DNA of 64,000 bases from Gp6-AA40 sp035649635. GTDB taxonomy: Bacteria > Acidobacteriota > Vicinamibacteria > Vicinamibacterales > UBA2999. The stretch is taken from positions 27,383-91,382 of the forward strand of contig DASRJE010000140.1 of NCBI GenBank assembly GCA_035649635.1. The letters are read 5' to 3'. This document shows positions 32,176 through 40,648 of this stretch, one piece after another. Under the pieces are notes generated by a model, which worked only from the letters and a program-made list of their open reading frames with translations, was not told the DNA's origin and ran no database searches. The position numbers and the translations under genes are program-made. The first letter of the stretch is position 1, and each line of letters begins with the position of its first letter.

Positions 32176-33858
32176 CTAGTCCTCAATCTCTAATCGGTCC
32201 CGATCGATTCTCGCTGTGTCCTCGACGACCGGACTCATGACGATCGCGCGGACTCGATCTCGCGACGGCTGGCGCAGGCGATAGGTCCACGTCCGTCCGC
32301 TGGGGTCCCGATCGACGCGTGTCGCCTCACTCAGGCCGAGCTCAGCCTCGATGCGCGCGCGCGCCCCATCGTCTACTTCGGGCTTCCACCGGATGTCGAA
32401 CGGCGACGAAGGAGGCCGGGCGACGTTGTCGGCGACGGCGTCCGGCGGGCGCGTCGCCACGTCGGTTCCCGGCCTGAACCGGCGTTCGAACAGGGCGTAG
32501 GTCCATGACGGATCGCGGCGCGGGTCGACGGGAGTCGATTGGAGCGCCGCCGATCGCAGCGTCTGCAGCAGCTCCGTCTGCGATTGTGTCGTGCCGCCGA
32601 GTTCGGCGTATCTGTCGGTCCATTCGAGGTGAAAATCCCAGGCGGAGTCGCGAAGCTGGAAAAAGGTCTCGGCACTGCGGACGATCCACGCCACCCCAAT
32701 CATGGCGATCGCTCCGTATGCGAGACGTCGCTGCCACTCCGGTCGCCCACGATCGTCGTCTTCGAGCAATCGCGCGACCATCACGTAGAGGAGCATGGCG
32801 TACCCCACGCCCGCAGACAACGCAATGCGGTCGCGCGTGTAGAGAAATCCAAGCGCGCTGCCAAAAACGATCAGCGTGACGCCAACCACGAGCAATAGAC
32901 GATCTCGTGTCGACGTGGGCTTCGAGACGAACAGAGCGACAGCAATGAGGGCCGTCGTCAACAGCGACGACCCGACTTGAATCCACTGCCAGAGAGGCGT
33001 CTCGCCTCGGAGCAGTGACCCCACGAAGCGATAGACGCCTGCTCGCGGCTCGGAGGCCAGAACCGTCAGGAACGTCGCCACGACGTTGTACGACCAGAAG
33101 AGCCAGGGGGCGTGTTCGAAGATATTGCGCAGTGTCTCTGGGTTCACGTCCGAGAACCCGAGTCCTGAGCTCGTGTAAATGCCGAGCGAGTCGCCGACAG
33201 TGCCGAAGCCAAGCCGGATCACGAGATATACGGCAACGCCAGCCGCCGCGCTCAGCACGCCGCGCAGCCCAACGCCTGGAGCTTCGACCCACCACAGGAT
33301 CGCGACGAGCGGCGCGATGATGAGGCCCGATTCGAGCAGCAGCAGCGCCACGACCGTCAACGGAAAACAAATCCAGTCCCGCGGGCGCGTCCGTGGATCG
33401 AGGGCAAGAGCCGCTGCCAGCAGCAGGAGAACCAGCCCACCCGAGTGATGATTCAACGGCCAGAAACCAAACAGTATTCGTGTGCTGTGCAGGCCCACGA
33501 TACAACTGAGCGCCACGCAGGCGGCGATGGCGCGCCGCACACTCATCGGCCGGAACAGCCAGATGAGCAGCGCGAGAGCTGCGGCGAACTGCAGCAGCAC
33601 CAGTGCCTGATACAACCACAACCGCAGTCCAACGATCTGGTACGCCGCCTTCACACCGAGTGTGAACAGCGGCCGATACTCGACATCACGCGAGAACGCG
33701 TTGCGAATGGAGTCCTGCCAGCTCCAGGACGTGGCATCACGGAGAACGTTGACCACGTCGACATACGGCCACGGGATGGTGAAGAAGGCGAGACCGCAGA
33801 CGATGATCCAGACCAACGCCCACGCCGTCGGCAGCCAGTGCACTCGTGCAGACGTCAT
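32176..33858 (-). CDS. Polytopic membrane protein (GT-C-like, YRPL type) with C-terminal VEDT module
   Basis: 560 residues with about 11 hydrophobic segments. After the first helix comes a loop with DVVNVLRDATSW and VEYRPLFTLGVKAAY; the (E)YRPL motif is reminiscent of TMTC/GT39-like membrane transferases. FLYTRDRIALSAGVGYAM is a later loop. The last 76 residues (485-560) are soluble and end in VRAIVMSPVVEDTARIDRDR, homologous to the loop module of other GT-C-like proteins here. Close paralogue: 46345-47982. Only 34 nt separate its start from the divergent gene at 33893. Role in glycan modification is inferred. Confidence 0.7.
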   Translation of the reverse strand: MTSARVHWLPTAWALVWIIVCGLAFFTIPWPYVDVVNVLRDATSWSWQDSIRNAFSRDVEYRPLFTLGVKAAYQIVGLRLWLYQALVLLQFAAALALLIWLFRPMSVRRAIAACVALSCIVGLHSTRILFGFWPLNHHSGGLVLLLLAAALALDPRTRPRDWICFPLTVVALLLLESGLIIAPLVAILWWVEAPGVGLRGVLSAAAGVAVYLVIRLGFGTVGDSLGIYTSSGLGFSDVNPETLRNIFEHAPWLFWSYNVVATFLTVLASEPRAGVYRFVGSLLRGETPLWQWIQVGSSLLTTALIAVALFVSKPTSTRDRLLLVVGVTLIVFGSALGFLYTRDRIALSAGVGYAMLLYVMVARLLEDDDRGRPEWQRRLAYGAIAMIGVAWIVRSAETFFQLRDSAWDFHLEWTDRYAELGGTTQSQTELLQTLRSAALQSTPVDPRRDPSWTYALFERRFRPGTDVATRPPDAVADNVARPPSSPFDIRWKPEVDDGARARIEAELGLSEATRVDRDPSGRTWTYRLRQPSRDRVRAIVMSPVVEDTARIDRDRLEIED

Positions 33859-33892
33859 GAAGGATTCGGAATAGTACTATGGCGTCCACCTC

Positions 33893-35851
33893 GTGAAACC
33901 GTCTGCTCCCGGCGTACAGCCCCTTGCCACCATCGATCGAATCGTGACGGTGATGGTCGCCGCCGTCACATTTGTGCTGCGATGGCTGACGCTCGATTTC
34001 GACAACGACTACTTCATGCACATGGCGTGGGCGGCCGACATGCTGCGCGGCCAGTGGCCCGTGCGCGATTTCGTGGAGCCAGGCTTTCCGCTTCAGACGT
34101 TCCTGGCTTATGCGGGGCTGCGCTACGGCGGCTATCAACTCTCCTGGGAAGGTTTCATTGCGGGCGCGTTCATCTCAATCAGTGTCGCGCTGGCCTACAT
34201 CCTTTGTCGTCGCATGGGAGTGCCGCGATGGCTTTCGGTGGTCGCGGCGGTGATCGCCTTCGCGACCTTTCCGCGGTTGTATACGTACCCGAAGGCGTTT
34301 GTGTATCCCGCCGCGATGTGGGCGCTCCTCTGTTATCAAAGCCACCCGAGTCCCCGATCGCTTTTCCTCGTCGTACTCGGGACTGCCGTGGCCTTTCTCT
34401 TCCGCCACGATCATGCCGCGTGGATCGTGCCATCCACGCTTCTCGGCCTGGCTTTTTGCCACTGGCGAAATCCGCGATTTCTGGCAAGGACGATCGGCTC
34501 CTATGGGATCGCGAGCCTGGTGATGGTCTCACCGTGGCTCATCTGGGTCGCGCTTTCGGGGCATGCAGGTCAGTATTTGAGCTTCCTGGTGGAACGGGGT
34601 GAAGGCCTCACGGATCGGGCCCGACTGCCACTTCAGATCTTCGAGTTCGATAACACGGCTCCGATTGTCACGTTTGCTCCGGTTGAATACCCGGTCATCG
34701 GCATTCGATGGGCCGCAGCCGTACCCGACGAGCAACGCCGAGCGCTGGAGGCACGATATCGTCTGCTGGCGCTGCCCGACGATCCGGATCGATATCGGTT
34801 GACGAATCTCGACTCAGACAACGTCAGGGCGCTCCTGAGCGACCCGGCCGTCGAGGACACGAGCGGCATCGACAGGCGATCGATGCGCACCCCCGACGGC
34901 GCGTTTCCGTGGCTGTATCTCCAACTGCAACGATACATGCCGCTCATCCGGCTGCGCGTGTTGCCTGGATTTGTGAAGCCTGTCAACGCCGAACCGTGGC
35001 TCACCGATGTGACTTTTTTTATCCCGTGGTTCGTCCTCGTCGTCGAACTTATCGGGCGCGCGCGCCCCCTGGTCGCCCAGCGACACGATAGCGACAGCCG
35101 CGCCACTGCTCTCATCGTTCCGACGGCGGCGCTGTCGATCATCACGTATCAAACGCTCGTTCGCGCATCTCCAGACTCCCGACTAGGCGACATCGTGGCA
35201 TTGACCGCCTTCCTCCTCGCGTGGAGCGTATGGCGTCTGTGGACACTGGGCGGGATGGCGAAGCTCGTCGCACGACCGTTGACGGTCGTCGTCCTCCTGC
35301 TCACGCTTGCGAGCGCTGTCACTTACGGGCGCGTCATCACGCGCGTCGGCGGCGTCGGCGTTGATGGGCCCATCAACTTCGCAAGACGCTTGTCGGGCGT
35401 GGGCGCGTTGTACGCGACCAGGCCGCTCGACCTCTACGCACCACCGGGGGCGACCGGACTTGCAGGGGTATCGCGATGGCTCAACGAATGCACAGACGAA
35501 AACGCCAGGGTGGCCCTGATCGGATTCGAGCCGCAGGTTTTTTTCATCTCCGAGCGCAGTTTCGCGGGCGGCCTGGCGTTTTACGATCTCGGCTGGAACA
35601 GCTCTGACGAGGATCAGGCGCTGGTCATCGAGCGCTGGTCCCGACAGCAGGTCCCGGTCGTTCTCGCCATGGAATCCGAGTGGGGATCGTTCTCACGTGA
35701 CTACCCCGCGATTCGTCGTTGGATCGATGTGCATTACGAGATGGTGCAGCAGTCAGCGTTCGAGGGCGCCAAGCCGCTGACGGTGCTCACAGGCCGAACG
35801 CTTGCGTCCGTGCGAGAGCATCAGTCGACGGGTCTTCCTTGTTTTCGTTGA
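33893..35851 (+). CDS. Polytopic GT-C-like membrane glycosyltransferase with VEDT module
   Basis: 652 residues from GTG. First-loop acidic motif FDNDYFMHMAWA (36-47) and GQWPVRDFVEPG (53-64) mark the putative catalytic loop; FPRLYTYPKAFVYP follows. The soluble module at 268-328 (IRWAAAVPDEQRRALEARYR to VEDTSGIDRRS) separates two blocks of transmembrane helices. The C-terminal periplasmic-type segment ends in TGLPCFR. Same architecture as 3616, 37635 and 40649. It faces the divergent gene 32176 across a 34-nt gap and converges on the acyltransferase gene at 35894. Confidence 0.74.
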   Translation: MKPSAPGVQPLATIDRIVTVMVAAVTFVLRWLTLDFDNDYFMHMAWAADMLRGQWPVRDFVEPGFPLQTFLAYAGLRYGGYQLSWEGFIAGAFISISVALAYILCRRMGVPRWLSVVAAVIAFATFPRLYTYPKAFVYPAAMWALLCYQSHPSPRSLFLVVLGTAVAFLFRHDHAAWIVPSTLLGLAFCHWRNPRFLARTIGSYGIASLVMVSPWLIWVALSGHAGQYLSFLVERGEGLTDRARLPLQIFEFDNTAPIVTFAPVEYPVIGIRWAAAVPDEQRRALEARYRLLALPDDPDRYRLTNLDSDNVRALLSDPAVEDTSGIDRRSMRTPDGAFPWLYLQLQRYMPLIRLRVLPGFVKPVNAEPWLTDVTFFIPWFVLVVELIGRARPLVAQRHDSDSRATALIVPTAALSIITYQTLVRASPDSRLGDIVALTAFLLAWSVWRLWTLGGMAKLVARPLTVVVLLLTLASAVTYGRVITRVGGVGVDGPINFARRLSGVGALYATRPLDLYAPPGATGLAGVSRWLNECTDENARVALIGFEPQVFFISERSFAGGLAFYDLGWNSSDEDQALVIERWSRQQVPVVLAMESEWGSFSRDYPAIRRWIDVHYEMVQQSAFEGAKPLTVLTGRTLASVREHQSTGLPCFR

Positions 35852-35893
35852 CCACGCTCCCACCGGAGGTGATCTAGCGTCGTCCACGTCCCG

Positions 35894-36577
35894 TCAGACG
35901 GGCACGCCGAAACCGTCGGAGCCGCGGGCAAGCTGACGCGCGGGATTCCCGACCCACACGCCCCCAGGTGTCTGGATGCTCTTCGTGACGACGGCGCCCA
36001 TTCCGATGACGCTGTCGTCGGCAATGGAAAGACGATCGCCGATGCTGCTGTTGGCGCCGATGAAGCAGCGCTCGCCAATGCTCGTGAGCCCGTTGATGAC
36101 GGCGCCCGATGCGATGAAACAGTCGTTGCCGATGACGCAGCGATGAGTGATCGTCGCGGCGGCCCACATCGTGACGTCGTGTCCGAGTTGCGCGTGATGC
36201 TGGATCACGCAGGACTCGGACACGAAGCAGTTCTCACCGATCACTGTGTTCGGCCAGACGAACGCTCGGGAGCTGACATACGATTCGCAGTGAAATCCCA
36301 GGTCCTTGACGATACCGAAGAGACGACGCCGTACCCGATTCAAAGAGTTGAACGAGACGGCGACGTACGCGCCGAATTCATCCGGCGGGTAGCGTTCGAC
36401 CAGTCGCTCGAGTGGGACGATCGGAAGTCCGTACAGGTCGGATTCCGACAGATAGGCGCCCTCCACGGCGAAGGCCGCGATGGTATGCGGAGAGTCATGC
36501 GTGAAGTACTCGTACGCGATTTGGGCGGTCTCGCCGGCACCGACGATGATCAGGTTCCGACCCGCGTTTGACATCAT
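35894..36577 (-). CDS. NeuD/PglD-family sugar acyltransferase, paralogue 1
   Basis: 227-residue left-handed beta-helix acyltransferase. The N-terminal Rossmann-like part (IVGAGETAQIAYEYF) is the PglD/NeuD UDP-sugar-binding domain; residues about 100-215 carry hexapeptide repeats (VIGENCFVSESCVIQHHAQLGHDV, VIGNDCFIASGAVI, VIGMGAVVTKSI). Transfers an acyl group, usually acetyl, to an amino sugar such as one made by the WecE-type or DegT enzyme. Paralogue at 55139-55798. It is followed after 30 nt by the FemAB-like gene. Confidence 0.88.
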   Translation of the reverse strand: MMSNAGRNLIIVGAGETAQIAYEYFTHDSPHTIAAFAVEGAYLSESDLYGLPIVPLERLVERYPPDEFGAYVAVSFNSLNRVRRRLFGIVKDLGFHCESYVSSRAFVWPNTVIGENCFVSESCVIQHHAQLGHDVTMWAAATITHRCVIGNDCFIASGAVINGLTSIGERCFIGANSSIGDRLSIADDSVIGMGAVVTKSIQTPGGVWVGNPARQLARGSDGFGVPV

Positions 36578-36606
36578 GGCTCTTCGCCTCGAGGCGTCGT
36601 GTGCCC

Positions 36607-37548
36607 TCAGAGCGTCTTGGAATACGCAAGCTTCAGCGATGCCTCACAACCGAGGTTTCGCTTGAAGTGGATCAAGCCGTAGTTGGGCGCGCCGTCGTTG
36701 GTGGACGTGCCGATGTCCACCCAGCGTGCGCCCTCGGTGCGGGCATGCTCGTAGATCGTTTCCGCGAGCAGGATGATCGGGCTCACACCGGAGAATCCGG
36801 CCGAGTCTCCCCAGTAGAAGATGTACACTACGTCCCGATTCACCCTGATTGTGATGCTCGCGGCCGCCAGCTGCGTCTCGCGAAACACCCCAAAGCCATA
36901 GATGCGGTCGCCGAAGATCTCAGCCATCTCGCGGACGCGATCCCAGGTCATGGATAACGTGTAGCCTTTGCGACAGGTGTTATCGAGAATCAGCTGATAA
37001 GCGTCCGCTAACTCGGACAGAGACGTCAGCCTGCGCGCCTCGAACCCAAGCTCCCGTGCACGCGTCAGCCGCCTCCGGCCGTCGGCATCGACTCGCGCGC
37101 CGAACGGCCGCTCGTCCAGACGTATGGACTGATTGAGGCTGTGCGGTGTTGCCACATACCCGCGGTTATGGAGCGCCAGGAATATCAGATGCGAGAGCTC
37201 CGGCCCGTGTGCGAACGGCGGCGAGATGATCGTGACCTGTGTCGCCCCGCGGTCGCGCAGGACACGCTCTGTCTGATCTGCGAAGAATTCGACGAGCTCG
37301 AGGCATGGCGGCTCCTTGAAGTCGAAGCTCCCGAAAGTACCCAGCCGCGGACTGCGGAAAACACCGCGCGATTCCTCGGCAAACTGGATCGTCGCCACTA
37401 CCTGGCTGGAGGCCGTCGCCACCAGCTGCAGGTGACACGCATTCGGTGTCCGGTGAATCTCGAAGAACTGCGCCGTGTTGAAGAGGTGAGTCCACGGGGC
37501 TGGAAGGAATTCGTTGACTCGAACCGAGTAGTTGTCCCTTCTCATCAT
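36607..37548 (-). CDS. FemAB/GNAT-like acyltransferase
   Basis: 313 residues. The C-terminal half (about 155-305) has RELGFEARRLTSLSELADAY, YGFGVFRETQLAAASITIRV, VYIFYWGDSAGFSGVSPIILLAETIYEHA and VDIGTSTNDGAPNYGLIHFKRNLG, the pattern of FemAB-like GNAT acyltransferases found in exopolysaccharide clusters. It may acylate an amino sugar or add an amino-acid-like group. It lies between the NeuD-type gene and the GT-C-like gene on the same strand. Exact substrate unknown. Confidence 0.78.
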   Translation of the reverse strand: MMRRDNYSVRVNEFLPAPWTHLFNTAQFFEIHRTPNACHLQLVATASSQVVATIQFAEESRGVFRSPRLGTFGSFDFKEPPCLELVEFFADQTERVLRDRGATQVTIISPPFAHGPELSHLIFLALHNRGYVATPHSLNQSIRLDERPFGARVDADGRRRLTRARELGFEARRLTSLSELADAYQLILDNTCRKGYTLSMTWDRVREMAEIFGDRIYGFGVFRETQLAAASITIRVNRDVVYIFYWGDSAGFSGVSPIILLAETIYEHARTEGARWVDIGTSTNDGAPNYGLIHFKRNLGCEASLKLAYSKTL

Positions 37549-37634
37549 CTCCGATCGACTATGAAGTGGAACGGTCGTGCCGGCTTATCGTAGTCGCACA
37601 TCCGCGCGCCCGGCAATCTTGGAGACGGCTCGAA

Positions 37635-39653
37635 TTATTCCTTCAGTTCGCCCACTCGCGACCACGGCGAGGGCTCTCGGACAAAACATGGCCATTTCTC
37701 CGGACCAAATCCGCGCAGTACCGACCGGTCAGGTTTTGTGAAGATGAGATACTCCTCCCCGTCCTCATGGAGCGTTGCCGCCAATCGATACGCCGTCTCC
37801 ACGTAAGCGACCACACCGGGGTTCGACGCACGTGCGTAGGCGTTCAATGCCGAGCGGCGGGCCAAGACGATCGGCGGGTCGAAGTGCCTGACCCGTTCCG
37901 TCGCCAGCTGTTGCTCCCGCGCCAGGCCAGCCCACGCTGCGGCAAACGCCAGATGCCGCTGCGCCATCAGCCGATCACCGTAGTAGTAGATCTCGGGCTC
38001 GAACCACAGAACGACCAACCGTTCCGTTGCCGGGACGCAGTCACGCACGTATGCCGCCAGTCGCAGGCTGAATCGAGCCTGCCCGTCGACAAAGTACGCG
38101 AGCGGCGGCGACGACACGAGCTCATCGTACGCCGTGCGCCACGCTGCTTGCGCACGGCGGAGAGATCTCCAATCTCCGGCAAGGCCCGTCAGGCGCTCGC
38201 TGAATCGGCCGGCAGTTGCCACGCTGCTCGTCATCGCGACTACGAGTGCCAGCGTACTGATGGTGATCGCGATGCGAGGCAACCGACGCGACGCCGCGGC
38301 CGTCCGCCACAGCCACGCGATACAACAACCGTATGCCACTGCAGACAACACGACGGCATCGGGGCCACGAGCTGGAAACGGCATGCGCAACATCGCAAGA
38401 TCGACGAGCAAGGCAAATACCCCAAAGGCGATCAGGTGCCGCGTCGTGATCCACGGCGACAAACACGACCTGATCCAGGGAGCCGCGACAATCAGAACAA
38501 TCGGCAGCAGATAGAACAGAGCGACCGCGATTTCGCTCGCGCGGCCCTGCCGGTCGAGTGACGGCAGGAACCGCACTCGAAGCCAGGCGTGCTTGAACTT
38601 CCACTGCTGATCGACGGGCCAATTCGTGGAGGCGAGCGAACCGGTCCCGCGTTCGATGCCCGCCGTGTCCTCGACGATCGGCTCGTTGATGATGGCCCGA
38701 AGATCGGCGAGCGAGAACTCTGACAACCGCACGCGCTCTACCGACTCATCCGACTCGAGCGACGTGAGGCGATAGCGCGCGAGCACGTCGCGACGCTGGT
38801 CCACCGAACTCGCCCCAGCCCACCGAATGCCGATGACTGGGGCGTACTGTTCGGCGGGCTCGACCGTCCACAGGCTCCCCCACAGACGAAGAAGCGGCCA
38901 TTCATGCGGGCCTTGCGATACGTGCTCGACCTGCGCAGCCGCCAACCCGGTCCGGGCGTACTCCAGCAGGCCCACCGCCCACTGCACGTACAACAGGAAT
39001 GGTGTAAGCACCGCCACCATGGTTGCCGCGCCAATGGAGCAACGGGTTACGCCGAGCCGCTGAATACCATGAGCGGCGACGACGGCGAGAGCCAAACCCA
39101 GCGCGACGTATATCCCGTGATCGGGTCGCCAGTAGAACCCAATCGCTGCCCACACCCCGAACACCGCGATGCGCGCCGTGGATGGCTGTTGCACGTACTT
39201 CCACCAGAGCAAGGCTGCGATGGCGTAGACGATGCCCTTTGGATAGGAGTAACCACGCGCTCCGGCAGCGATCAGCAGGGGCGCGGCGAGCAGGGCCGCC
39301 CCCAGAGACTCCGTGAGCCGCAAAACGATTATGAAGGCGACGTAGGTACTGATCGCCCATGCGAGTGCAACGATAACTGCCTCGGACATGAGGCGGTCCC
39401 CACCGATTGACTGGGCTGCCGCGCTCAGTCCGTACTGCAGCACCCATCCCTGATCGAAGAAGTCTCGAACAGGCCAGTCGCCGGCCAACAACTGCTTGGC
39501 GAGCGTCATGTGCAGAAAGTTGTCGTTGTTGGCCGTCGTCATCAGGAATGCGTGCCAGACGGCGGCGAGCGACGCGAGTAGCAGGGCGATCGCTAGGCTG
39601 ATCCAGCCGGCGCGACGGCCGGCTGTCGGCAACTCCGTTCTGTAGGGCTCCAC
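37635..39653 (-). CDS. Polytopic GT-C-like membrane glycosyltransferase with VEDT module
   Basis: 672 residues from GTG at 39653, 10 nt after the upstream GT2 stop. The longer frame to 39770 would overlap that gene by 107 nt. NNDNFLHMTLAKQLLAGDWPVRDFFDQG (42-69) is the first-loop motif; RGYSYPKGIVYAI and WRPDHGIYV follow. Soluble module 273-335 ends VEDTAGIERG. The C-terminal soluble part has NPGVVAYVETAYR and EKWPCF, then a 15-residue extension. Likely uses the lipid-linked sugar made by the DPM1-like GT2 immediately upstream; this pairing is inferred from gene order. Confidence 0.74.
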   Translation of the reverse strand: MEPYRTELPTAGRRAGWISLAIALLLASLAAVWHAFLMTTANNDNFLHMTLAKQLLAGDWPVRDFFDQGWVLQYGLSAAAQSIGGDRLMSEAVIVALAWAISTYVAFIIVLRLTESLGAALLAAPLLIAAGARGYSYPKGIVYAIAALLWWKYVQQPSTARIAVFGVWAAIGFYWRPDHGIYVALGLALAVVAAHGIQRLGVTRCSIGAATMVAVLTPFLLYVQWAVGLLEYARTGLAAAQVEHVSQGPHEWPLLRLWGSLWTVEPAEQYAPVIGIRWAGASSVDQRRDVLARYRLTSLESDESVERVRLSEFSLADLRAIINEPIVEDTAGIERGTGSLASTNWPVDQQWKFKHAWLRVRFLPSLDRQGRASEIAVALFYLLPIVLIVAAPWIRSCLSPWITTRHLIAFGVFALLVDLAMLRMPFPARGPDAVVLSAVAYGCCIAWLWRTAAASRRLPRIAITISTLALVVAMTSSVATAGRFSERLTGLAGDWRSLRRAQAAWRTAYDELVSSPPLAYFVDGQARFSLRLAAYVRDCVPATERLVVLWFEPEIYYYGDRLMAQRHLAFAAAWAGLAREQQLATERVRHFDPPIVLARRSALNAYARASNPGVVAYVETAYRLAATLHEDGEEYLIFTKPDRSVLRGFGPEKWPCFVREPSPWSRVGELKE

Positions 39654-39663
39654 TTCGTTCTTG

Positions 39664-40626
39664 TCAGGAACGCCTGGCGGCCGCTTCGACACGACTGCTG
39701 GCAAACTCCTCAACCGAATGCACGAGCGGCACGGGCCTGCCCTTGGTGTTTTCGAAGATCCGCCAGACATATCCGCCGACGATCCCCAGCGCCAGCAGCG
39801 TCGTTGAAAACGAGAACAGCACCGCCAGCATGAGCGGCGTGTAGCCTCTCACATCGATGGCGCCGAACGCCCATGCGACGAGTACCGCGAGGCTGACAAC
39901 GAGCGCGCCGCCGATTCCTACGGCACCGGCAACAATCATCATCGTGATTGGCAGATCCGAGAACGCAAAGGCAGTGTCGAAGGCATAGCGGAACTTGCGC
40001 TTGAACGTCCAGCCGCTTTTGCCGCTAACCCGTCGCGTCCGCGGAAAGGTAATGAGCTCGCGGCGGAATCCCACCCAGAACAACAGTCCCACCAGAGCGC
40101 TGTTGGCCTCCGGGAGACCCACGAGCACGTCACGCACCCGCCGCGTACACGCAAAGGAATCGGCGCCGCCTTCGGGCATCTCAGGCTGAACGAAACGACG
40201 GTAGAGGCGCCAGAACGTCGTGGCGGCCATCTTCGAGAACCATGGGTCGTCGCGCGATTCGCGCTGAGCGATCACGATGTCGGCCCCGCGTTCGAGCGAC
40301 GAGAAGAACTGGCTCACCGAAGAGACAGGTTGTTGTAAATCAGCGGCAAGCACCGCGACGAACTCGCCCTTTGCGTGCGTCATCCCGGCTCGAATTGCGG
40401 CGAACGATCCGAAATTGCGGCTGAGGGAAATCAATTGGGCGGAAAACGGCATCTCGCCGAGATGCAGCTTGAGCACCGCATAGGAGTTGTCGGGGCTGCC
40501 ATCCACGACGAACACCATCTCGAATGGATGGGGGCCGCGCTCGTACAGCTCCGACAGCTGCCGCAGCAACTCCGGAAGGGTCGCTTCGTTTCGAAAGACG
40601 GGCACCACGACGGAACGCGTCAGCAC
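39664..40626 (-). CDS. Polyprenyl-phosphate glycosyltransferase (DPM1/GtrB/ArnC-like GT2)
   Basis: 320 residues. GT2 domain: VVVPVFRNEATLPELLRQL, VDGSPDNS (41-48), SRNFGSFAAIRAG and AADLQQP. Two hydrophobic segments (about 232-255 and 267-290) anchor it to the inner membrane, then a short tail beginning with NTKGRPVPLVHSVEEF. This layout is that of enzymes making polyprenyl-phosphate-sugars for periplasmic GT-C transferases. Downstream genes encode GT-C-like proteins, which supports such a relay. A second such enzyme is at 53511. Confidence 0.88.
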   Translation of the reverse strand: MLTRSVVVPVFRNEATLPELLRQLSELYERGPHPFEMVFVVDGSPDNSYAVLKLHLGEMPFSAQLISLSRNFGSFAAIRAGMTHAKGEFVAVLAADLQQPVSSVSQFFSSLERGADIVIAQRESRDDPWFSKMAATTFWRLYRRFVQPEMPEGGADSFACTRRVRDVLVGLPEANSALVGLLFWVGFRRELITFPRTRRVSGKSGWTFKRKFRYAFDTAFAFSDLPITMMIVAGAVGIGGALVVSLAVLVAWAFGAIDVRGYTPLMLAVLFSFSTTLLALGIVGGYVWRIFENTKGRPVPLVHSVEEFASSRVEAAARRS

Positions 40627-40648
40627 GGTTTACCCAGCGTTTTCTCTC

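Noticed and set aside
33445..34602. 385-residue plus-strand open frame spanning two divergent genes
   Set aside because: Overlaps 32176 (antisense) and 33893 (other frame); no conserved features.
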